Origin: JBPCPM01 sp050999155
GTDB taxonomy: Bacteria; Actinomycetota; Thermoleophilia; Solirubrobacterales; 70-9
DNA: 6,241 nucleotides
Direction: 5' to 3'
NCBI GenBank assembly: GCA_050999155.1
Contig: JBPCPM010000019.1
Location: 1-6,241 of the forward strand
Part shown: one piece after another, positions 1 to 4,949 of the stretch
Position numbering within the stretch: position 1 is the stretch's first letter
Layout of the letters: every line of letters begins with the position of its first letter
The notes under the pieces: model-generated
Told to the model about the DNA's origin: nothing
Seen by the model: the letters and a program-made list of their open reading frames with translations, nothing else
Databases searched by the model: none
Translations under genes and position numbers: made by a program

Positions 1-341
1 CGCCGGTAACGGTGCGCTGCCTTGAGCACGTTCTCGGTGCCGTGGATGTTCGTCATGAACGACCGCAACGGCTGCTCGATGATGAGCCTGACACCTACCG
101 CAGCGGCGAGATGCACGACGCAGTCGACCTCGCTCACCAACTCGTCGACGAGGAACTCGTCGAGCACCGAGCCGTGCACGAAGCGGAAGCCCGGATAGCT
201 TCCCGCGCCATCCAGATTCTGCAGCCGACCGGTCGAGAGGTTGTCGACTGCGATGACGTCGTCGCCGCGAGCGAGGAGGGCATCGACCAAATGCGAGCCG
301 ATGAAGCCAGCGCCGCCGGTGACCAAGTAGGTCGTGGGCAC
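1..341 (-). CDS. NAD-dependent epimerase/dehydratase (extended SDR), N-terminal part
   Basis: The minus strand encodes the first 113 residues of an extended short-chain dehydrogenase/reductase acting on nucleotide sugars; the rest lies left of the window. Residues 8-17 read TGGAGFIGSH, the glycine-rich NAD-binding turn after the first Rossmann strand. D33 at the end of the second strand is the expected adenine-ribose ligand. HLAAAVGV (77-84) and TNIHGT (97-102) are the usual fourth-strand and following-helix motifs. The catalytic Tyr-x3-Lys lies outside the window, so epimerase, 4,6-dehydratase and decarboxylase cannot be told apart. UDP- or dTDP-sugar conversion for polysaccharide or glycan synthesis is the family role and an inference here. 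I chose the GTG at 341-339 because it sits just before the first strand (PTTYLVTGG) and 8 nt after a TACTAT -10 box. No Shine-Dalgarno is visible. Confidence 0.9.
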   Translation of the reverse strand, partial: MPTTYLVTGGAGFIGSHLVDALLARGDDVIAVDNLSTGRLQNLDGAGSYPGFRFVHGSVLDEFLVDELVSEVDCVVHLAAAVGVRLIIEQPLRSFMTNIHGTENVLKAAHRYR

Positions 342-349
342 GGACGTCG

Positions 350-355
350 ATAGTA
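350..355 (-). promoter_or_regulatory. Putative -10 box of the epimerase gene (leaderless)
   Basis: The minus strand reads TACTAT, matching TAnnnT, with 8 nt between it and the GTG start at 341. That spacing would start the transcript at or one base before the start codon. This agrees with the lack of a ribosome binding site. No good -35 hexamer is seen 17-18 nt further upstream, so the call rests on the -10 and its spacing. Confidence 0.4.
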
Positions 356-363
356 GACGTCGG

Positions 364-378
364 GCGCGCCAAGCGCGC
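364..378 (-). other. Short GC hairpin between the ATPase and epimerase genes
   Basis: GCGCGC and its complement form a 6-bp stem around a 3-nt loop. It lies 48 nt past the stop codon of the DUF4143 gene and just upstream of the epimerase -10 box. It could end ATPase transcription, but there is no T-tract and stems this short arise easily in GC-rich DNA. It is a possible, unproven terminator. Confidence 0.2.
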
Positions 379-425
379 GGGACCGTGTGCGTGAAGTAGC
401 ACGAAGAGACAGCGAGGCGGGGTTC

Positions 426-1697
426 TCAGCCCGGTGTCCACAGGCGATCAATGGGCACGACGTGGATCCGATCGTCGTAGGTGTAGGACCGGGCGCCGGT
501 GTACAGGGCCACCCCTCCGATGAACTGCGGACCAAGGGCAGCACGGAGCTTGCGGAGGCCCCGAAGCTCCTCGCCGGACACGCGACTCCCGGCCTTGACC
601 TCGAAGCCGACGATCTTCCCGTCGTCACGTTCGAGCACGACGTCGACCTCGTCGCCGTCCCGGGTTCGCCAGTGACCGACGCCGGACACCGAGTCGGACC
701 AGGACGCCTGCTTCATGATCTCCCCGACGACGAACGTCTCCAGGAGGTGCCCGAACTCGGTGAGTGCGGTCGGGTCAAGCGAGGCGAGGCGCGCCGCGCT
801 GAGCCGGAGGAGCCGAGCGGCGACGCCGGAGTCGACGACGTGCACCTTCGGTAGCGATGCGGCGCGGGCACTGAGGGTCGTGCCCCAGGCGGGGAGACGG
901 TGGATGAGGAAGACGGCTTCGAGCAACTTCGTGTAGGTGTCAGCGGTCCTGCGTTCGATGGCGATCGAGCTGGCGGCGGCCGACACGTTGAGCACCTGGC
1001 CGGTCTGTCCGGCGAGCCGTTCGAGCAGTTGTGGGAGCTTGTCGCGTTGGCGGATCTTGGCCAGCTCGAGGAGGTCGCGTTCGATTGCCTGGGTGAGGTA
1101 GTCATCGAACCAGCGGTGCCGCGCCGGGCCGGCAGGCCGTTGCAGCGCCATCGGGAATCCTCCCGCGACAACCCGTTCGATGTACTCGGCCCTTGACGTG
1201 CTGGACGGAACAGCAGAGATGGCTGCCGCGGGATCGACGAGGCATCGTTCGATGAAGTCTTCTTTCACGCCGGCGATCTCGCCCTGGGACAACGGGCGGA
1301 CCGTCAGCATGTGCAGACGCCCGGTCAGCGCTTGCGCGGCACGGGGGAGTGCCTCGTAGCGGGTCGAGCCGGTGATGATGAACCTCCCGGGTCGCTGTTC
1401 CCGATTCAGTTCCGCCTTGATGGCGTCCAGAACGATCGGGGCATGCTGGTACTCGTCGATGCAGACCGGCGACGGCCCCTGGACGAAGAGATTCGGATCG
1501 GCCGCGACCGCGTCGCGCACGGCCGGGTCGTCGAGGTCGATCACCTCAACGCCGGCGGTGGCGGCCAGCGCTCGGAGCAACGTCGATTTCCCGACCGAAC
1601 GTGGACCCTGCAGACCCAGAACGATCTCCTGGGTGGCGCGGCCGCGGATGACGTCGAGAAGACGGCGCTGGACCATGCCTCCGGACAGTTCGGGCAT
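426..1697 (-). CDS. AAA+ ATPase with DUF4143 C-terminal domain
   Basis: A complete 423-residue protein, the usual length for the AAA_14 (PF13173) plus DUF4143 (PF13635) family. Residues 31-39, GPRSVGKST, are the Walker A loop with K37. VCIDEYQ (78-84) is Walker B with D81-E82, and ITGSTR (108-113) is the sensor-1 strand. The middle part (about 170-330) is the helical linker and winged-helix-like segment typical of DUF4143, with FGHLLETFV before the C-terminal domain. That domain has DGDEVD (347-352) and FEVKAG (365-370), so D352 and E366-x-K368 form a PD-(D/E)xK-like site. The family is widespread, often found in accessory regions, and its function is mostly unproven. The ATG at 1697 is preferred over M8 (1676) because a TAGGGT box ends 6 nt before it. 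M8 follows GGAGGC so closely that ribosome binding there is doubtful. The three-site array upstream suggests tight control. Confidence 0.92.
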   Translation of the reverse strand: MPELSGGMVQRRLLDVIRGRATQEIVLGLQGPRSVGKSTLLRALAATAGVEVIDLDDPAVRDAVAADPNLFVQGPSPVCIDEYQHAPIVLDAIKAELNREQRPGRFIITGSTRYEALPRAAQALTGRLHMLTVRPLSQGEIAGVKEDFIERCLVDPAAAISAVPSSTSRAEYIERVVAGGFPMALQRPAGPARHRWFDDYLTQAIERDLLELAKIRQRDKLPQLLERLAGQTGQVLNVSAAASSIAIERRTADTYTKLLEAVFLIHRLPAWGTTLSARAASLPKVHVVDSGVAARLLRLSAARLASLDPTALTEFGHLLETFVVGEIMKQASWSDSVSGVGHWRTRDGDEVDVVLERDDGKIVGFEVKAGSRVSGEELRGLRKLRAALGPQFIGGVALYTGARSYTYDDRIHVVPIDRLWTPG

Positions 1698-1703
1698 CGG
1701 CCG

Positions 1704-1709
1704 ACCCTA
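1704..1709 (-). promoter_or_regulatory. Putative -10 box of the DUF4143 ATPase gene (leaderless)
   Basis: The minus strand reads TAGGGT, fitting TAnnnT, and ends exactly 6 nt before the ATG at 1697, so transcription would start at the start codon. The -35 position (about 1727-1732) falls on the edge of the nearest palindrome of the upstream array, where a bound protein would block RNA polymerase. Confidence 0.45.
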
Positions 1710-1718
1710 CCAGCAGCC

Positions 1719-1776
1719 TTCCAACTTGGAGCACACTGTCGTTCCAACATGGAGGCCTCTACCGTTCCAGGTTGGA
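1719..1776. promoter_or_regulatory. Three palindromic sites at 23-bp pitch, probable operator array
   Basis: Three 12-bp sites read TTCCAACTTGGA (1719-1730), TTCCAACATGGA (1742-1753) and TTCCAGGTTGGA (1765-1776). Each contains an 11-bp near-palindrome of consensus TCCAA-n-TTGGA; the first is perfect around its central base, the other two have one mismatched pair. The starts are exactly 23 bp apart, about two helical turns, so bound dimers would lie on roughly the same face. Sites 1 and 2 also share bases in the gap between sites (ct.t.cg), suggesting they arose as a 23-bp tandem repeat. The proximal site overlaps the -35 region of the DUF4143 gene. A repressor array is the simplest reading; the binding protein is unknown. 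Confidence 0.6.
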
Positions 1777-1854
1777 GGCTGCCCGAGCCGGGGCCCATTG
1801 CTGACCGCTCTAGTGAAATCACATCGCACCAGCTGGCGTTGTTGGCCGCAGCGA

Positions 1855-2076
1855 TCACCTGTAACCGGGTCTGATCCGAGTGGAGATCCATGGATTGACC
1901 TCTTCGATGGCCTGCACGGTCGCCGGCAGCTTGGGCAGCATCATCCAACCATGCACCTTCTCGGGATAAACGGTGAACTGGGTGTCGACGCCGGCGCGGC
2001 GTGCGTTGGCGGCGACCCGCTCGGCGCAGGAGAGCAACGATTCGGCTCCGCCGGCGAGAATCATCGTCCGGTCCAC
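1855..2076 (-). pseudogene. Alpha/beta-hydrolase (fold-3 esterase/lipase type), C-terminal fragment
   Basis: About 70 codons match the C-terminal end of alpha/beta-hydrolase fold-3 esterases. The protein reads MILAGGAESLLSCAERVAAN, then a stretch ending in VYPEKVHGWMMLPKL, then the last helix and a TGA at 1855-1857. The His of VHGW is the family's catalytic-triad histidine. The HGGG oxyanion motif, the nucleophile Ser in GxSxG and the acidic residue are absent, as are about 220 upstream residues, so no active enzyme can be made. Similarity begins right at the upstream end (about 2070), where the frame meets the tail of a membrane-protein fragment. That marks the junction as a deletion point. 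A GTG at 2076 lets the frame be called as a 73-residue ORF, but I see no independent promoter. The assignment to this fold is fairly sure; the substrate is unknown. Confidence 0.6.
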
Positions 2077-2330
2077 AGCAGTACGCCGAGCCAGGCTGGC
2101 CAGACAGCGATCGGGAGGAACGCCGGGGAGGCCGGGGCGCTGCTCTCATAGTCGAGTCCGAACGCCCTGCCGACGACGGTGGCAACGGCGACCGCTCCGA
2201 GCAGCAGGCTGAAGCGGCTGAACCACCGCCAGCGAGCGCGCAGAAGGACCCCGAGTCCGATCCACCAGAGCCCTCCCAGGGCTGCGGCGAGCAGCTGCCA
2301 GCTACCGGTGACGGCGTCGGAAAGCGCGGA
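2061..2330 (-). pseudogene. Multi-pass membrane protein, C-terminal fragment
   Basis: The frame ending at the TGA at 2061-2063 is strongly hydrophobic. It has three likely membrane segments: one starting SWQLLAAALGGLWWIGLGVLL, one around FSLLLGAVAVATVV, and one around FLPIAVWPAWLGVLLW. An Arg/Trp-rich loop (RARWRWFSR) separates the first two. The pattern resembles the last helices of a larger membrane protein, loosely like DUF4386-type proteins; I cannot name the family. Upstream, at about 2325-2335, the frame runs out of phase into the coding sequence of a sigma-factor start, so the true N-terminus is missing. The upstream limit given is the approximate junction. The stop overlaps the start of the hydrolase fragment frame. 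A short functional membrane protein starting at the GTG at 2369 is possible but unlikely, since its first 15 residues would be out-of-frame sigma sequence. Confidence 0.5.
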
Positions 2331-2415
2331 CGTGGCGGTCGTGGAGCTCCCGGAGCGCGCCGCGGTCACCGTCGGCCACCGCCGTCAGCAGCTCCTGGTC
2401 GCTCAGCACGCCCAC
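2302..2415 (-). pseudogene. ECF-type RNA polymerase sigma factor, N-terminal fragment
   Basis: Thirty-seven codons from a GTG at 2415 to a TAG at 2302-2304. The core, LSDQELLTAVADGDRGALRE followed by LHDRHV, matches the opening of region 2 of ECF sigma-70 factors, where a D-x-E-L-L start, a GDR..A turn and a (L/Y)xDRH motif are typical. After DRHV the similarity stops and the frame soon ends, exactly where the out-of-phase membrane fragment begins. So the gene lost everything from region 2.2 onward, including promoter-recognition region 4. A GGAGG ribosome binding site lies 9 nt before the GTG, suggesting the 5' end is the authentic, undamaged start of the former gene. Its -10 and -35 were not found. 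A sigma factor lacking these regions cannot work. The match is short, so confidence is moderate. Confidence 0.5.
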
Positions 2416-2447
2416 AGCCCCATACCTCCATCGACCAGTCTCCCCCG

Positions 2448-2465
2448 CCGGCCCGAGCGGGCCGG
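2448..2465. other. Strong GC hairpin upstream of the sigma-factor fragment
   Basis: CCGGCCC and GGGCCGG form a perfect 7-bp stem around the tetraloop GAGC. It lies 32 nt upstream of the sigma fragment start, within the otherwise empty 2416-2614 divergent gap. No T-tract follows on either strand. It could be a terminator remnant or a structured leader. Apart from this hairpin and the GGAGG site near 2425 I see no recognisable element in the gap. Confidence 0.25.
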
Positions 2466-2614
2466 GTGAGCGCCTCGATGACGTCGGCTTCGAGGACCAT
2501 CGGGAGCATCGGCCACATCCACGCTGTCGCGCCCGCTGCCCGGGTCGGTTCGAGCACCTCTCCGGGGCGGCGTTCAAGCTCACGCAGCTTCTCGTACTCG
2601 TCGCGGTGAGCTGC

Positions 2615-2992
2615 ATGCTCGGCCGGCGCCAGTTCCCCCCGTCGCTGGTCATCGTTCTCGTCGCCGTGCTCAGCGGCATCGTTCTGCAGGTCCTCGGCGA
2701 CGCTCGTGTCGCCGACGCCATGTGGCGGACGACCGGCGAGCCCTTCAACGCCGCGTCCGACGCCGGCCACGACCTGTCCGGCCTCGGTGATCTCGTGGTC
2801 GTCCTGGCCGGACTCGGCTTCGCCATCGGCGCCGGCGTCACCCGCCAAGTCCGCCCCGCCCTCGCCGTCCTCGCCGGCGTGCTCGTCATTGTCCCCCCGC
2901 CGTTCTTCTGGCCAGCCGCCGGGGTGGGGTTCGTCCTGCTCCACGCCCTCACCACCGGTCGGAGCCTGCCGACGCCGAGCCCGCAGCGGTGA
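2615..2992 (+). CDS. Small membrane protein of unknown function
   Basis: A 125-residue hydrophobic protein whose codons end in G or C almost throughout, which supports real coding on this strand. Membrane segments are likely at about 10-27 (SLVIVLVAVLSGIVLQVL), 57-75 (LGDLVVVLAGLGFAIGAGV) and 82-112. The last contains PPPFFWP (94-100) and may be two helices with a proline break. A 29-residue polar loop (28-56) with several Asp, Arg and His residues lies between the first two, and the tail is short and basic. I chose ATG 2615 because GGTGAG sits 4 nt before it; a GTG at 2606 in the same frame would add three residues. The gene stands alone, divergent from the sigma-factor fragment and convergent with vapC, 51 bp away, with only a 4-bp GCCC/GGGC hairpin (2998-3009) between. 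I do not recognise the family. No enzyme motif is visible. Confidence 0.65.
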   Translation: MLGRRQFPPSLVIVLVAVLSGIVLQVLGDARVADAMWRTTGEPFNAASDAGHDLSGLGDLVVVLAGLGFAIGAGVTRQVRPALAVLAGVLVIVPPPFFWPAAGVGFVLLHALTTGRSLPTPSPQR

Positions 2993-3043
2993 ACTCCGCC
3001 CGAAGGGGCTCGGCGCGACGTCCTTCGCCGGAGGCGTTGGGTC

Positions 3044-3457
3044 TCAGCTGGGGATCAGGTCGAAGTGCCCTCCGCCCAACGGGCGTACGACGTCGAAGTG
3101 GCGATGGTCGAGGGTGAGGATGGTGCGCGTGGCGTGGCGCTCGGCCAGCACGATGAGCGACGCGTCGGTCACGCCGATGTCCTGATCCGCGTACTGCTCG
3201 ACGAGGTCGGCGCACCGGGCGACAGCGGAGGCGTCGAGCGCCGCCAGTTCGTAGGCCCCGCCGGCCAGCTCTCGCAGGATCGTCAGCTCGGCTTCGACCC
3301 CGAGCCGACTCGCCGCCAGATAGCCGAGCTCGGCGACCACGTATGGAGATACGACCAGCACGTCGCCACTGCCTGTGACCGACGCGACTACGCGTTGATG
3401 CGCTGCTTCGCGCCTGTTGAACAAGCACAGGAGGCCGCTGGTGTCCGCGACGATCAT
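3044..3457 (-). CDS. vapC: VapC-type PIN-domain toxin ribonuclease
   Basis: A complete 137-residue PIN-domain protein, normal for VapC. The start, MIVADTSGLLCLFNRRE, carries the first metal-binding aspartate (D5). E43 lies in VVAELGYL, D98 in GVTDASLIVLAE and D117 in LTLDHRHF. These four acidic residues form the Mg2+ site of PIN ribonucleases, all present, so the toxin looks active. VapC toxins act in the cytoplasm, cutting tRNA or rRNA when the antitoxin is degraded; the target here cannot be read from sequence. The ATG at 3457 overlaps the vapB stop in an ATGA, and no separate ribosome binding site is seen, so translation is probably coupled to vapB. The stop at 3044 faces the convergent membrane-protein gene. 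A chromosomal PIN ribonuclease without toxin activity is possible, but the pairing with an RHH gene makes VapC much more likely. Confidence 0.93.
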   Translation of the reverse strand: MIVADTSGLLCLFNRREAAHQRVVASVTGSGDVLVVSPYVVAELGYLAASRLGVEAELTILRELAGGAYELAALDASAVARCADLVEQYADQDIGVTDASLIVLAERHATRTILTLDHRHFDVVRPLGGGHFDLIPS

Positions 3458-3660
3458 GCGCCGAAATCGGCCAGCAGTTCATCCACCTGCTCGGCGAACG
3501 GCTCGGCGTCGAGGATTCCAGCACAAGGGCGGGCGCGTCGGATGGCCCCCGCGACCGCGTCACGGATCACCTGGGCTTCGGACAGCCCGCTCCGCTTGGC
3601 CTCCTCCTCGACCGCCCGCTTGAGCTCGTCGGTCAGGTAGACGGTCGTCTTCACCGACAT
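3454..3660 (-). CDS. vapB: VapB-type ribbon-helix-helix antitoxin
   Basis: A 68-residue protein with an N-terminal ribbon-helix-helix fold. KTTVYL (4-9) is the DNA-contacting strand, DELKRAVEEEAKRSG the first helix, and SEAQVIRDAVAGAIRRA the second. The C-terminal part (about 45-68, GILDAEPFAEQVDELLADFG) is an acidic, amphipathic tail of the kind that wraps around the VapC active site. It should neutralise the toxin and, as a dimer, repress its own operon. The ATG at 3660 is chosen because the RHH fold starts there and a TACCAT -10 box lies 7 nt upstream; the frame is open further upstream, but that part overlaps the oxidoreductase gene antiphase and is not coding. The AGGTGG before the ATG is too close to serve as a normal ribosome site. 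The oxidoreductase stop is 44 nt upstream, so read-through transcription is possible in addition to the gene's own promoter. Confidence 0.92.
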   Translation of the reverse strand: MSVKTTVYLTDELKRAVEEEAKRSGLSEAQVIRDAVAGAIRRARPCAGILDAEPFAEQVDELLADFGA

Positions 3661-3684
3661 GCCACCTATGGTACCAGCGGTGGC
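3661..3684. promoter_or_regulatory. vapBC operator palindrome with embedded -10 box
   Basis: A 24-bp inverted repeat abuts the vapB start codon. GCCACC (3661-3666) and GGTGGC (3679-3684) are the outer arms, and TGGTACCA (3669-3676) is a perfect inner palindrome; 10 of 12 base pairs are symmetric. The minus-strand TACCAT (3668-3673) inside it is a good -10 box, 7 nt before the ATG. A VapB or VapBC complex bound here would cover the promoter, which is how such operons are normally autoregulated. That this protein binds this site is inferred. Confidence 0.65.
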
Positions 3685-3704
3685 GGCGAACCCCGCGGGA
3701 GTCC

Positions 3705-4880
3705 TCAGGACGGCGGGGCGAGGACGCAGTGGGTACCGGAGTAGATGGTGGGCAGGCACTTGTTGCAGTGCACGCATAGGCCGCTGGTCTGCGATCCCGC
3801 GGCGAAGCGGTTCACCAGATCCGGCTCGCGCAACAGAGCGCGGGCCATGGCCACGAACTCGAAGCCCTCCGCCATCGCCGTCTCGATCGTGGCCAGCTCG
3901 TTGATGCCGCCGAGCAGCACCAGCGGCATGTCCAGCGCCTGGCGGAACTGGCGGGCGTAGGGCAGGAAGAAGGCCTCCTCGAAGGGCAGCTCCGGAAAGA
4001 TCCTGCTGCCGAAGGCCCGGAAACCGAGACCCACCAGGCGACTCTGCGCGGCCGCGAACTCCTTCAGCGGCACCTCGCCCCGGAAGTAGTACATCCCGTT
4101 GAGGAGCGAGCTGCCGCCGGTGAGCTCCAAGGCATCGAGGTGCCCGTCGTCCTGGAGCAGCCGGGCGAACCGGAGGCTTTCGTCGAGCCACAAGCCATCG
4201 GCCACGCCGTCGGCCATGTTGAACTTGGCCAGCACGGCCACCTTGCCGTCGGCGACCCTGCGGACGGCCTCCACCACACGGCGCGGGAAGCGGGCGCGGT
4301 TCTCGATGCTGCCGCCGAATTCGTCACGGCGCCGGTTGAGGTTGGGACTCAGGAAGGAGCTGAGCAGGTAGTTGTGGCCCAGGTGCACCTCGACCGCGTC
4401 GAAGCCGGCCTCCACCGCCACGCGAGTGGCGCGCTCGAAGTCGGTCACCACGTCGTCGAGTTGGCGGGAAGTGGCGGCCTTGACCCGGCCCATCGCCGGG
4501 ACGCTCAGGCGGGTGGACGGGGCGAGGCTGGGGTGCCTCCGCGAATGGGCCTGTGCGACGAGCCCGGCATGGCCGAGTTGGGCCGAGACAGCGGCGCCCT
4601 CCGCGTGAACTGCGACCGTGAGGCGACGCAGGTCGTCGATGAGGCCCTCGCGGAAGACCAGCGTGTCGCGGCTGACCCGACCTCCCATCGACACCGCTCC
4701 GTAGGCCAGCGTGGTCAGCGCCGCGCCGCCACGGGCCACTGCCACGTGGAAGTCGATCAGCTTCTGGGTGACAGCGCCGTGGGGCATGACGCCTTCGAAG
4801 GTGGCCGCCTTGATGATGCGGTTGCGAAGGGTGAGCGGCCCAAGTGGTGCCGGCTCGAACGGCACCGGCGGGAAGGACAT
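3705..4880 (-). CDS. Old Yellow Enzyme family NADH:flavin oxidoreductase
   Basis: A complete 391-residue, single-domain FMN oxidoreductase with a TIM-barrel fold. Evidence in order: PLTLRNRIIKAAT (15-27) at the first strand; SAQLGHAG (99-106) with the flavin-contacting Q101; EVHLGHNYLLSSFLSP (164-179) with the substrate-binding pair H166/H169; FGGSIENRARF (188-198); LLGGIN (FMN phosphate region) and MARALLREPDLVNRF near the end. It probably reduces activated double bonds with NAD(P)H; the substrate is unknown. The C-terminus carries four cysteines, C369, C372, C375 and C385 (Cx2Cx2Cx9C), reminiscent of the [4Fe-4S] ligands of 2,4-dienoyl-CoA reductase (Cx2Cx3Cx11C). However, the extra FAD/NAD domain of that enzyme is absent. 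No Shine-Dalgarno precedes the ATG at 4880; a TATACC element 9 nt upstream suggests a leaderless or very short leader. It is divergent from the secreted-protein gene and upstream of vapB on the same strand. Confidence 0.92.
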   Translation of the reverse strand: MSFPPVPFEPAPLGPLTLRNRIIKAATFEGVMPHGAVTQKLIDFHVAVARGGAALTTLAYGAVSMGGRVSRDTLVFREGLIDDLRRLTVAVHAEGAAVSAQLGHAGLVAQAHSRRHPSLAPSTRLSVPAMGRVKAATSRQLDDVVTDFERATRVAVEAGFDAVEVHLGHNYLLSSFLSPNLNRRRDEFGGSIENRARFPRRVVEAVRRVADGKVAVLAKFNMADGVADGLWLDESLRFARLLQDDGHLDALELTGGSSLLNGMYYFRGEVPLKEFAAAQSRLVGLGFRAFGSRIFPELPFEEAFFLPYARQFRQALDMPLVLLGGINELATIETAMAEGFEFVAMARALLREPDLVNRFAAGSQTSGLCVHCNKCLPTIYSGTHCVLAPPS

Positions 4881-4885
4881 GGGTG

Positions 4886-4903
4886 GGAGGGTATAGAACC
4901 TCC
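4886..4903. promoter_or_regulatory. Inverted repeat in the divergent promoter region
   Basis: GGAGG (4886-4890) and CCTCC (4899-4903) flank an 8-nt AT-rich spacer, GTATAGAA. This spacer is the only AT-rich patch in the 69-bp gap between the two divergent starts. It supplies TATAGA on the plus strand and TATACC on the minus strand (rc of 4890-4895), so it could serve both genes. The repeat may be an operator controlling both. No convincing -35 boxes were found. Confidence 0.35.
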
Positions 4904-4940
4904 AATCGGGGGGAGCCGGCCGCTGCCGGGTCCCTCGGTC

Positions 4941-4947
4941 AGGGGGG
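4941..4947 (+). promoter_or_regulatory. Ribosome binding site deciding a TTG start
   Basis: AGGGGGG ends 2 nt before the TTG at 4950. It is a purine-rich, slightly close Shine-Dalgarno. No ATG or GTG exists in this frame between the antisense oxidoreductase start and the hydrophobic signal segment, so this site supports the TTG. Confidence 0.45.
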
Positions 4948-4949
4948 AC

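Noticed and set aside
387..854. Plus-strand frame antisense to the ATPase C-terminus
   Set aside because: It is the mirror of the DUF4143 coding sequence with no family features.
1719..1787. CRISPR array
   Set aside because: The three units are contiguous 23-mers without unique spacers, and the conserved part is a 12-bp near-palindrome. This fits operators, not CRISPR repeats.
1541..2185. 214-codon minus-strand open frame across the operator array
   Set aside because: It is Arg/Ser/Pro-rich, overlaps the ATPase start in another frame and the hydrolase fragment, and resembles no protein.
2993..3043. Intrinsic terminator between the convergent membrane-protein and vapC genes
   Set aside because: Only a 4-bp stem (GCCC/GGGC around GAAG) is present with no T-tract, too weak to call.
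3661..4191. Long N-terminal extension of vapB in the same frame
   Set aside because: The extension is antiphase to the well-supported oxidoreductase gene and low in complexity; the RHH fold and a promoter both place the start at 3660.
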